Assembly: GCA_937925605.1 (NCBI GenBank)
Contig: CALALV010000006.1
Coordinates: 1 to 28,884, forward strand
Direction: 5' to 3'
Length of the DNA: 28,884 nt
Source: an uncultured Woeseia sp.
GTDB lineage: Bacteria > Pseudomonadota > Gammaproteobacteria > Steroidobacterales > Woeseiaceae
Below, one piece after another: positions 7,567-13,952 of this stretch; positions within the stretch are counted from its first letter, which is position 1, and the number at the start of each line of letters is the position of its first letter. The notes under the pieces are model-generated. The model had not been told where the DNA came from, did not search any database, and was given only the letters and a program-made list of their open reading frames with translations. Position numbers and translations under genes: made by a program.

Positions 7567-7704
7567 CGCCGACGCGTCGATTCTCACCGAAGGTCCTGTA
7601 GTGCTTTGGTGATCGCACTAAAGATCAATCCGCACCGGCTGGGAGTGTGTTTCCTGGCAGCGAGGGCGGATTGGGTTCAAATCCACCCATCACCACCGGG
7701 CAAG

Positions 7705-7730
7705 AAACGGCCCCTTCGAGGGGGCGTTTT
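7705..7730 (+). terminator. Hairpin terminator behind the third tRNA-end copy
   Basis: Arms AAACG-g-CCCC (7705-7714) and GGGG-g-CGTTT (7720-7729) with loop TTCGA and one mismatch, followed by TTTT. Its position relative to the tRNA-end copy matches the terminators of units 1 and 2, but the sequence differs, which suggests this copy came in from elsewhere. It could also serve the convergent lysR gene. Confidence 0.65.
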
Positions 7731-7819
7731 CCCGGGGGCTCGGTTGCCACAACGCTGAACATGGCACCCCGCCGAGCCAGGTAAGAACGCACGACAGGCA
7801 TTTTGCTATTCGCTCTGAT

Positions 7820-8755
7820 CTAGCCCGGTGCTTGCAGCGCTTCTGGCGTGGCTACGGCATCCGCAAACTCGGCAAGCAGGAAATCTTGCATCGCAATGAC
7901 GGCTTGCGGCTGACCCTTTCGGGATGGCGCCACGAGACTGAGTTGAGGAGCACCAGCATGCCAGTTCGATAAGACCCGTCGAAGCTGCCCGCGCTCAAGT
8001 TCTTCCCGGCATGTATAGGCGGGCAGGGCAGCAAGTCCGGCCCCGCCTGCTGCGGCACACTTGAGCGTGGACATGTCGTCGCTCTTCAGCCTGGGCGTGA
8101 TCTTTACCATGAACTTGTCGCCAGATTGGTTCTCCAGGGTCCATTCTCCATGTGGCGATTGCCAGCCGAGCGCGAGCGTCTGATGGTTGTCGACGTCGGA
8201 CGGATCCTTCAACACTCCGTGCTGATCTTCGTAGTCGCTCGCAGCGAACAACTGCCACTCGACTTGCGCGAGAGGTCGTTGAATAAGTGATGAATCAGGC
8301 AACGCGACTGAATGACCACGTATTGCAAGATCAATACCAGAAGCGACCAGATCGACATTCTGATTCGTCACCTGCTGAGAGACGGTGACCAGTGGATTCT
8401 CCGCAAGAAATCGCGCAATTAGTTTTTTCGTTGCAAACTGTGCTACGCCAACCGAACAACTGATCGTGACATTTCCCGACAGGCGGTTTTTCTTTCGCCG
8501 CACCGCGTTTTCTGCATTTTCCATTTCATCGACGATCGCGCGAGCGTGAGCGTAGAAAGTCTCTCCGAGCTCCGTGACATGGAATTGTCTTGTCGTGCGC
8601 TGAATCAGTCGCGCGCCCATTCTCTCCTCAAGTTGTCGGATGTGCCGACTCAACCGTGACTTAGGCAGACCCAGCGCCTCGGATGCCGCCGAAAACCCCC
8701 GCTTTTCGATTACGTGTACGAAGTAAAAGTAGTCATTCAGATCAGGATTCGGCAT
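7820..8755 (-). CDS. LysR-family transcriptional regulator, divergent from pirin
   Basis: A 311-aa LysR-type regulator. The N-terminal winged helix-turn-helix is at about residues 5-64 (GFSAASEALGLPKSRLSRHI followed by RQLEERMGARLIQRTTR), then the linker helix and a periplasmic-binding-protein-like effector domain from about 90 to 295. The family usually binds a T-N11-A type operator in the divergent promoter and responds to a metabolite of the pathway it controls. Here it is divergently arranged with a five-gene operon starting with pirin, 140 bases away, so it is its likely activator. Base composition is clearly lower in GC than in the genes before 7200. The effector is unknown; an aromatic or quinone compound is a guess from the neighbours. 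Confidence 0.92.
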   Translation of the reverse strand: MPNPDLNDYFYFVHVIEKRGFSAASEALGLPKSRLSRHIRQLEERMGARLIQRTTRQFHVTELGETFYAHARAIVDEMENAENAVRRKKNRLSGNVTISCSVGVAQFATKKLIARFLAENPLVTVSQQVTNQNVDLVASGIDLAIRGHSVALPDSSLIQRPLAQVEWQLFAASDYEDQHGVLKDPSDVDNHQTLALGWQSPHGEWTLENQSGDKFMVKITPRLKSDDMSTLKCAAAGGAGLAALPAYTCREELERGQLRRVLSNWHAGAPQLSLVAPSRKGQPQAVIAMQDFLLAEFADAVATPEALQAPG

Positions 8756-8789
8756 CTGATGATTCCAAAGCGATCCGTCTGGGATTCAT

Positions 8790-8869
8790 ATTGTTCCATT
8801 TATGCAACAGAGTTTTCAAATTTTTGATCTTCTGCTCGTTATTGTTCCGTTAGTACACTCATTGCAACA
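8790..8869. promoter_or_regulatory. Candidate LysR operator pair in the lysR-pirin gap
   Basis: The AT-rich 140-bp divergent region carries a two-part element twice: ATTGTTCC(A/G)TT at 8790-8800 and 8841-8851, each followed by TGCAACA at 8803-8809 and 8863-8869. TGTT facing AACA forms an imperfect inverted repeat in each copy (a 10-base interval in the first, a longer one in the second). Twin half-sites of this kind fit LysR recognition and activation sites. No promoter hexamers could be assigned with confidence. Confidence 0.5.
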
Positions 8870-8895
8870 TTTCCGACAAAGCTACGAGGCACGGC

Positions 8896-9792
8896 GTGAG
8901 CAAGGCAACAGATCCAGCTAGGAACACAGAGACGGGCAACAAGCAACGAGTAACTGGCCCGGTGGATGGTGAGTCGATAGCCATCAGGGCCGGCTTTTCT
9001 GCCCGGACTTTTCGTGCGCGGGACATAGGCCCAGCGATGGATCCCCTGGTGATGGTCGATCACTACGTCATGACCGAGGACACATTCGGCACACACCCTC
9101 ACGCCGGAATGTCGGCGGTCTCGCTGATCTTGCCGGATAGTGAAGGGCGCTTTCACAACCGTGATTCGCTCGGCAACGACTTCGACCTTCGGCCCGGTGA
9201 CCTTTACTGGTTGAAAGCCGGACGAGGCGCGATGCACAACGAGTTACCGAGAGCGGGCTCAAGAATTCACGGACTCCAGGTCTTCGTCAACGTCCCACGA
9301 ATGCTCCGTTACGAAGAACCGTCATCGATTCTGGTACGGCAAAAGGACATGCCCTTGCTTAATAACAGCCAGCACAGCGTTCGTGTAGCTATGGGAGAGT
9401 CCAATGGAGTCGCAGGCGCCAGGTCTCCAGGGCTGCCTATGACAATACTCTACGGCCAACTGCATCAAGCCGGCAGCTTCGAGCACGAACTCACCAGGGG
9501 TCGAAATACCCTGGTCCTCGCGATTGATGGAGATGTCGACGTTGCCGTATCGGCGGACGATACGAGACTCCGCGAGGGTCAGGCGATCGCGATCGACAAC
9601 TCCGAGAGTGGCAAACCAATCACCGTGCGCGTTTCCACCAGAAATCACTCCGCAGCTCAATTTGCCTTGCTGGAAGGGCAAGCAATAAAGGAACCATTCG
9701 TCCAGCGAGGACCTTTTGTAATGAGTTCGGCAGGCGAATTCGAGGCAATCAATCGAGCATTCGACGAGGGCCGGTTCGGATCGATTGATTGA
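8896..9792 (+). CDS. Pirin-family cupin protein
   Basis: A 298-aa bicupin with a complete pirin signature: HPHAGMSAVSLIL (residues 67-79), then PGDLYWLKAGRGAMHNE (100-116). His67, His69, His114 and Glu116 are the expected metal ligands. The C-terminus RGPFVMSSAGEFEAINRAF, then DEGRFG, matches the pirin C-terminal consensus. Pirins are Fe-binding cytoplasmic proteins; some (E. coli YhhW) have quercetin dioxygenase activity, others act as redox-dependent regulators. The GTG at 8896 has GAGG seven bases upstream. It is the first gene of an apparent operon with a YcaC-like hydrolase, a membrane protein, an NmrA-type protein and a DUF1772 protein, opposite a LysR gene. Substrate unknown. Confidence 0.93.
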   Translation: MSKATDPARNTETGNKQRVTGPVDGESIAIRAGFSARTFRARDIGPAMDPLVMVDHYVMTEDTFGTHPHAGMSAVSLILPDSEGRFHNRDSLGNDFDLRPGDLYWLKAGRGAMHNELPRAGSRIHGLQVFVNVPRMLRYEEPSSILVRQKDMPLLNNSQHSVRVAMGESNGVAGARSPGLPMTILYGQLHQAGSFEHELTRGRNTLVLAIDGDVDVAVSADDTRLREGQAIAIDNSESGKPITVRVSTRNHSAAQFALLEGQAIKEPFVQRGPFVMSSAGEFEAINRAFDEGRFGSID

Positions 9793-9846
9793 CCTGGTCG
9801 CCAACTCCCTGCGAATGCCTTTCCAATGTTAACCGAGGAGAAAGTA

Positions 9847-10470
9847 ATGGCTACCAACTCACACAATCCCGAACCACTCACCGCGAGAAATGCAGCGGTG
9901 GTTTTCGTGGACAACCAGGTCGGCCTTCTGACGGGTATCCGCGACTACTCGATTGCCGAGCTCAAGCACAACATCGTGGGCTTGGCGAAAGCAGCGCGCG
10001 CGCTAGATCTCCCGATCGTGACGACGACCACGTCCTCGGAAACGCTTTGGGGTCCGGCTATTCCGGAATTGCAGGCAGCGCTTCCCGGGCAGAGCTTCAT
10101 CGATCGAACCACTGTAAATGCCTGGGATGATCCGCGTGTGGAGGCCGCGATTCGCGCGACCGGCCGCACCAAACTGATTTTCGCCGGACTTTCCCTGGAG
10201 GTGTGCGCGGCGTTTCCTGCAATGCGCGCGGCAAGAGAAGGCTTCGAAGCCTACGTGGCCGTAGACGCATGCGGAACGTTCGACATGACCAAACGGGAAA
10301 CCGGAATTGCAAGGCTCATACAAAGCGGTGTGGTTATAGCAGATGCATCCAGCCTGATGATCGAAATCCTCGGAGACAATGCTTCGCCCGAGGCACCGGA
10401 GGTATACGCGGCGCTTGGAATGGACTGGTCAATTCTGGTCAGTCAGGTCCGCGAGAGTGCAGCCGCATAG
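9847..10470 (+). CDS. YcaC-like isochorismatase-superfamily hydrolase
   Basis: A 207-aa cysteine hydrolase. The strongest resemblance I can recall is to E. coli YcaC: FVDNQVGLL (Asp22), INAWD-like VNAWDDPRVEAAIRATG, and LIFAGLSLEVCAAFPAMRAA with the nucleophile at Cys120, then EGFEAYVAVDACGTF. The family hydrolyses or rearranges small amide or ester compounds; YcaC's natural substrate is not established. The ATG at 9847 follows GAGGAG by five bases; an ATG seven codons upstream has no such site. It lies 54 bases after pirin on the same strand, so the two are probably cotranscribed. Composition is typical of the islet, lower in GC than the housekeeping block. Confidence 0.92.
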   Translation: MATNSHNPEPLTARNAAVVFVDNQVGLLTGIRDYSIAELKHNIVGLAKAARALDLPIVTTTTSSETLWGPAIPELQAALPGQSFIDRTTVNAWDDPRVEAAIRATGRTKLIFAGLSLEVCAAFPAMRAAREGFEAYVAVDACGTFDMTKRETGIARLIQSGVVIADASSLMIEILGDNASPEAPEVYAALGMDWSILVSQVRESAAA

Positions 10471-10534
10471 GTCACTCGAGCTCGGCGTTCGATTCTCGGG
10501 ATGCGTCGCCGAAATGAAACGTATGGAGAATTCA

Positions 10535-10852
10535 ATGCACATCGATAGTGGGAAGTCCAAGCAACCATGCGGGCAGCCGAAACGTTACAAGCAGGTTCTG
10601 CTGACGTTCGTCGGTCTGCTCGCCCCCGTCTACTTTGTACCACCTGCAATGTCGTCGGCGATTGCGGGTCCACGCCTGCTAACCGTCAGCGCGGTGGTGG
10701 CAGCGATTGTCGTGCTGATGACTTACGTAATCATGCCCGTACTGAACTACCTCACCGCCAGCTGGCTGTGCGAGCCGGTCAATAGGAGATCACAGGGCTT
10801 CATGCAGGACATCGAAACTGCCGCAATAATTGGGGGAAAGAATCATGAGTAG
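10535..10852 (+). CDS. Small two-helix membrane protein
   Basis: 105 aa with two hydrophobic segments, at about residues 22-41 and 51-70, the second containing MTYVIMPVLNYLTASWL. This helix pair resembles the membrane-anchoring tail found at the C-terminus of some antibiotic-biosynthesis-monooxygenase (ABM) domain proteins, but no ABM domain precedes it. That comparison is from memory and should be treated as a suggestion. The start ATG at 10535 is chosen for GGAG six bases upstream; ATGs at 10514 and 10523 are in frame but lack a site. The stop overlaps the following NmrA-type gene by eight bases, tying it to the operon. Confidence 0.75.
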   Translation: MHIDSGKSKQPCGQPKRYKQVLLTFVGLLAPVYFVPPAMSSAIAGPRLLTVSAVVAAIVVLMTYVIMPVLNYLTASWLCEPVNRRSQGFMQDIETAAIIGGKNHE

Positions 10853-11717
10853 ATCTACAGAAACACACGAAGAGCCGAGCGGGTTAACGCTGGTATTGGG
10901 CGGCTCGGGAAAGACGGGGCGACGAATCATTCAGCGCCTTGAATCACGTGGAATTCCGACACGAGCCGGGTCGAGATCCGGTAATCCGGCATTCGACTGG
11001 GCCAAACCCGAAGGCTGGGACGCGGTTTTGGATGGAGTTCGTTCTGTCTATATTTCCTACGCTCCGGATCTTGCTGTTCCCGGTGCCGCCGACTCGATTC
11101 AACAGTTTGTCGGCAAAGCCGTCGCCAGGGGTGTCAAGCGACTGGTGTTGTTGTCGGGGCGCGGAGAGGAAGAAGCCCAGGCTTGCGAGAAGATCGTTCG
11201 AGCGAGCGATATCGAATGGACGATAGTCAGGTCCAGCTGGTTCATGCAGAATTTCTCCGAAGGCGAGTTTCTCCAGATGGTCCTCGATGGCACTATCGCC
11301 CTACCTGCCGCAGATGTTGCTGAGCCATTCATCGATGTAAACGACATCGCGGATGTTGCTGCAGCCGCATTGACGGAACCGGGGCATGCGAATGAGATCT
11401 ACGAGGTAACCGGACCTCGCCTTTTGACATTTACGGAACTGGCCGAGGAAATCTCTGAAGCCGCAAAGCGCGACGTGCAATTCGTGCAGATACCTGCCGA
11501 ATCGTTTGCTCGAGGCATCGAAGAATCAGGGATTCCCGAAGATATCGCGTGGCTCCTGAATTACCTGTTCGATACGGTTCTGGATGGCCGCAACGCTTAC
11601 CTCGACGACGGCGTCAAGCGCGCGCTCGGACGCGAGCCGGGCGATTTTTCCGCGTTTGCTCGCCGTATTGCCGAGCGTGGGACCTGGAAGGCTGGTGACA
11701 GCGAGGCGGCAGCATGA
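10845..11717 (+). CDS. NmrA-like NAD(P)-binding Rossmann protein
   Basis: A 290-aa atypical short-chain dehydrogenase/NmrA-type protein. Its dinucleotide-binding loop is near the N-terminus (LVLGGSGKTGRRIIQRLESRG). Typical later elements are VKRLVLLSGRGEE, the WTIVRSSWFMQNF segment, and a C-terminal part resembling the substrate domain of SDR-a5/NmrA proteins (YEVTGPRLLTFTELAEEIS). It lacks an obvious Tyr-x-x-x-Lys pair, so it may be a redox sensor or a quinone oxidoreductase of the azoreductase-like type. The ATG at 10845 has a GGGGGAAAG site, overlaps the previous gene by eight bases, and its own stop overlaps the next gene by four (ATGA). That is strong evidence for translational coupling. 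Confidence 0.9.
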   Translation: MSRSTETHEEPSGLTLVLGGSGKTGRRIIQRLESRGIPTRAGSRSGNPAFDWAKPEGWDAVLDGVRSVYISYAPDLAVPGAADSIQQFVGKAVARGVKRLVLLSGRGEEEAQACEKIVRASDIEWTIVRSSWFMQNFSEGEFLQMVLDGTIALPAADVAEPFIDVNDIADVAAAALTEPGHANEIYEVTGPRLLTFTELAEEISEAAKRDVQFVQIPAESFARGIEESGIPEDIAWLLNYLFDTVLDGRNAYLDDGVKRALGREPGDFSAFARRIAERGTWKAGDSEAAA

Positions 11718-12196
11718 GCACATTACTGGTCATTGCCACCATCACTGCCATCTTGGGCAGTGCGTTGATCGGTGGTGTCTTTTTCGCTTTCTCAAACTTC
11801 ATCATGAAAGCGTTGGACCGTATGCCACCCTCCGAAGGAACTCTGGCGATGCAGACTATCAATATTACGGTGCTCAATCCGGGTTTCCTCGGAGTCTTTA
11901 CGGGCACAGCTTTGATTGGCGTGGTGCTCGCGATCGCGGCCATCGTCGGATGGGGTTCCCCTTATTCGCCCTACTTGCTCGGCGGGGCAGTGGCTTATGT
12001 TGGGGGAACCTGGTTCGTAACGGTCCTGGGCAATGTTCCGCTGAATAACAAGTTTGCGGCCGTAAAGCCTGAGGTCTCCGAATCAACAGAAGTCTGGGAA
12101 CATTATCTCGACCACTGGACCAGGTTGAATACTCGGCGTGCGGGCGCAGCGTTGCTTGCAGCTGTACTGTTCAGCATCGGGCTAATCCACGCCTAG
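11714..12196 (+). CDS. DUF1772 (anthrone oxygenase-like) membrane protein
   Basis: A 160-aa protein with four hydrophobic segments, at about residues 4-26, 58-80, 85-108 and 142-159. The loop between the third and fourth carries VPLNNKF followed by WEHYLDHWTRLNTRR. This arrangement and the N-x-x-L-N/W-x-x-x-N-x-x-R pattern are typical of DUF1772, which includes fungal anthrone oxygenases that oxidise anthrones to anthraquinones. Bacterial members often stand next to NmrA-type genes, as here. It is the last gene of the operon (four-base overlap with the previous one). A role in oxidising or exporting a quinone-like compound is inference from family and neighbours. Confidence 0.85.
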   Translation: MSTLLVIATITAILGSALIGGVFFAFSNFIMKALDRMPPSEGTLAMQTINITVLNPGFLGVFTGTALIGVVLAIAAIVGWGSPYSPYLLGGAVAYVGGTWFVTVLGNVPLNNKFAAVKPEVSESTEVWEHYLDHWTRLNTRRAGAALLAAVLFSIGLIHA

Positions 12197-12386
12197 TTGC
12201 GCACTCAAGCCTGAAAATCCTGTAGAAGGCCTGGTTGAAAGTCGCCCGCAAGTCGGTCTCCTCAGGTGTTTTTCAAACGGCAATAACGGCTCGGCACAAC
12301 CCGAAGAAAACTAGAAACTCTTTCAAAACAAATACGTGAGTTCAGATTGGTCAACCGGAGGATATCCTGCGCGATTGCTGGTGCGT

Positions 12387-12403
12387 TTCAAATCCACCCA
12401 TCA
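12387..12403 (+). repeat. Isolated tRNA 3'-end copy, putative right attachment site
   Basis: TTCAAATCCACCCATCA is identical to the T-loop/acceptor strand of the CAT tRNA (7326-7342) over 17 bases. It is not part of any cloverleaf and lies about 190 bases past the last islet gene. The 277 bases between 12197 and 12473 hold no other recognisable feature except the hairpin that follows. Confidence 0.75.
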
Positions 12404-12418
12404 AACCCGGCAACGAAG

Positions 12419-12439
12419 AGGGCCCCTGCTCGGGGCCCT
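12419..12439. terminator. GGGCCCC hairpin behind the right tRNA-end copy
   Basis: Arms AGGGCCCC (12419-12426) and GGGGCCCT (12432-12439) around TGCTC, followed on plus by GCTTGTTT. It occupies the same place relative to the tRNA-end copy as the tRNA terminator does. The T-run is poor in both directions, so termination strength is uncertain; it may serve the minus-strand gene ending at 12474. Confidence 0.5.
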
Positions 12440-12473
12440 GCTTGTTTCCACTCCGCGCGACATCGAGGCCCAG

Positions 12474-12908
12474 TCAGTATCTGCCGGTCACCGTATTCGA
12501 CCGCACCGATTCCGATATATTCGTTCCGTCCGACCTGTCGCGCACGACCGCCAAGGCATAAACCTCGTCGCGCCCGGGACGGTCTTCGTTGAATCGGCGC
12601 CGCCAGGCCCAGGTACTGTCGTTCTCCCGAACCAGGGAAAAATCCGTTCGATCGGGACCGGCTGCCGTTACGGTCCACACCGAATGGTCGCCTTCCTCCG
12701 TGCGTTCAGACTTGCCTTTGACGATCCGGACGACGTTGTTGGCGAGCCGGTCGTCGTCGCGGGGATCCTGGCCGAAGAAGCTCACCCGTAGTTCGGCTTC
12801 GTTGCGACTTGCGTCGGACCGCTCCCATACGACGGACCCGCGCACGGTGAAAGTTGCATCGCGCCGTCGCCCGGCATCAGCCAGGCGCAGATTCTCGATT
12901 CGAGCCAT
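12474..12908 (-). CDS. Hypothetical 144-aa soluble protein
   Basis: I do not recognise this protein. It begins MARIENLRLADAG, has no signal peptide or membrane helix, and is rich in Arg, Asp and Glu with alternating hydrophobic stretches (ATFTVRGSVVWER, AELRVSFFGQD, DHSVWTVTAAG, EVYALAVVRDRSDG), suggesting an all-beta fold, perhaps an immunoglobulin-like or jelly-roll sandwich. The start is supported by GGGAGAG about six bases upstream on the minus strand. Its base composition is nearer to the core than to the islet, and it lies just outside the right tRNA-end copy, so it may be the first resident gene beyond the insertion. It is 93 bases downstream of the exported methyltransferase-like gene and could be cotranscribed. 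Confidence 0.75.
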   Translation of the reverse strand: MARIENLRLADAGRRRDATFTVRGSVVWERSDASRNEAELRVSFFGQDPRDDDRLANNVVRIVKGKSERTEEGDHSVWTVTAAGPDRTDFSLVRENDSTWAWRRRFNEDRPGRDEVYALAVVRDRSDGTNISESVRSNTVTGRY

Positions 12909-13001
12909 CGTCTCTCCCGGTAGCAGGACGACTCAGTACAATTGATCAGACCATTTCATCGGCAAAGTCGAGTGGCGGCGCGCGCCTTCCAAGTCCGCCA
13001 G

Positions 13002-13862
13002 TCAGTCCGCCGGCTTCACGAACCTCAGCGTGAAGCGGTCGGATTCGCCGATCGCAAGGTACTGGTCGCGGTCCTCGTCGCCCAGCGCGAGCGAGGGCGG
13101 CAGCGTCCAGACGCCCTGCGGGTGCTCGTGGTCGTCGCGCGGGTTGCGATTGACGTCGGAGCGGCCGGCGAAGCGGAAGCCGGCGGCTTCGGCGGCGGCG
13201 ATCGTGCGCTCCTCCGAGATGTAGCCGTTTTCCGCGCCCGGATCCTCGGTGGCCGGGTCGGGCCAGCGGTGGTCGACGATGCCGAGGATGCCGCCCGGCT
13301 TCAGCGCGTCGTACATCGCCTGGAAGCCGAGCGCAGCCGCGTTCGCGCCGTAGCCGTCCGCGAACCAGTTGTGCACGTTGCGGAACGTGACGACCATATC
13401 GGCCGAGCCGCGCGGCGCGATCTCGAGTTCGTAGGGCGACGAGAAATGCGTGACGACGACCTCGCCGAACACGTCGGGATGAGTGCCGAGCTTCGTCAGG
13501 AAGCTGCCGAAGTAGCGGCGCTGGTAGGCGAACGGCGGATTCACGCTGTACTGCGCGGCATACAGCCTGCCGTTTTCTTTCAGTGCCGGCGCCAGGATCT
13601 CCGTGTACCAGCCGCCGCCCGGCCAGATCTCGACGACGGTCATGTCGGCGCGGAAGCCGAAGAAGGCCAGCGTCTCCTTCGGGTGGCGGTAGCGGTCGCG
13701 GGCGCGATTCTCGTCCGAACGGTGACTGCCGGCGATGGCGGCATCGAGCGCGCGCTCGGTCGCCTCGTCCAATGCCTGCGCGGACGCCGGCGGAGGTCCG
13801 GCCGCAAGCAGCGACAGGACCGCGCAGGTGAAAGCCGCGAGGCCGGTGATTCGTGGCTGCAT
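13002..13862 (-). CDS. Exported class I methyltransferase-like protein (COG4798 type)
   Basis: A 286-aa protein with an N-terminal signal peptide (hydrophobic core about residues 7-21, cleavage after ASA near 28). A SAM-dependent methyltransferase fold follows: motif I VVEIWPGGGWYTEIL (77-91), a distal FRNVHNW element, and LKPGGILGIVDHRW (motif post-III). COG4798 'predicted methyltransferases' share this layout and also often carry signal peptides. Since SAM is cytosolic, a periplasmic location leaves the true reaction open. The ATG at 13862 follows AAGGAGA; a start 21 codons further upstream would disrupt the signal peptide. The gene lies in a minus-strand run behind the PrsW-like gene (90-base gap). 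Confidence 0.87.
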   Translation of the reverse strand: MQPRITGLAAFTCAVLSLLAAGPPPASAQALDEATERALDAAIAGSHRSDENRARDRYRHPKETLAFFGFRADMTVVEIWPGGGWYTEILAPALKENGRLYAAQYSVNPPFAYQRRYFGSFLTKLGTHPDVFGEVVVTHFSSPYELEIAPRGSADMVVTFRNVHNWFADGYGANAAALGFQAMYDALKPGGILGIVDHRWPDPATEDPGAENGYISEERTIAAAEAAGFRFAGRSDVNRNPRDDHEHPQGVWTLPPSLALGDEDRDQYLAIGESDRFTLRFVKPAD

Positions 13863-13952
13863 CGACTGTCTCCTTGCCATCAGGACTGGTATCCCAGTAG
13901 ACCGGATGGCCGCGCAGCAAGTCAACGGGCTGCCCCGAGGTTCCGCCGCGAC

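Larger units (their letters stand above)
7325..7697 (+). repeat. Tandem 175-bp repeat, two full units and one partial, each opening with the tRNA 3' end
   Basis: Unit 1 spans 7325-7499, starting inside the tRNA T-arm; unit 2 spans 7500-7674; a partial third copy spans 7675-7697. The spacing is exactly 175 bases both times. Each starts with GTTCAAATCCACCCATCACC, the T-arm and acceptor 3' strand of the tRNA. Units 1 and 2 differ at about a dozen positions, mostly in one hairpin loop (7476-7490 against 7651-7665). Within each full unit, CAATCCGC (7451, 7626) pairs perfectly with GCGGATTG (7491, 7666). The D-arm and anticodon arm are not duplicated, so the copies are not tRNA genes. Some 110 bases per unit are otherwise non-coding. 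Confidence 0.92.
7698..12403. mobile_element. Putative small genomic island at tRNA-Met, flanked by tRNA 3'-end repeats, no integrase
   Basis: Six genes lie between the last tandem copy of the tRNA 3' end (7675-7697) and an isolated copy TTCAAATCCACCCATCA at 12387-12403. A 60-base sample at 8461-8520 is 50% G+C against 68% for a sample at 13201-13260; codon use across the segment is visibly less GC-rich. Both flanking copies are followed by similar sequence, GGGCAAGAA versus CGGCAACGAA, and then a GGCCCC hairpin. Direct repeats of a tRNA 3' end around lower-GC cargo are the normal footprint of tyrosine-integrase insertion. No integrase, transposase or excisionase was seen, so the element is either a decayed or a passively mobilised islet. 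The boundaries are inferred from the repeats only. Confidence 0.7.
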
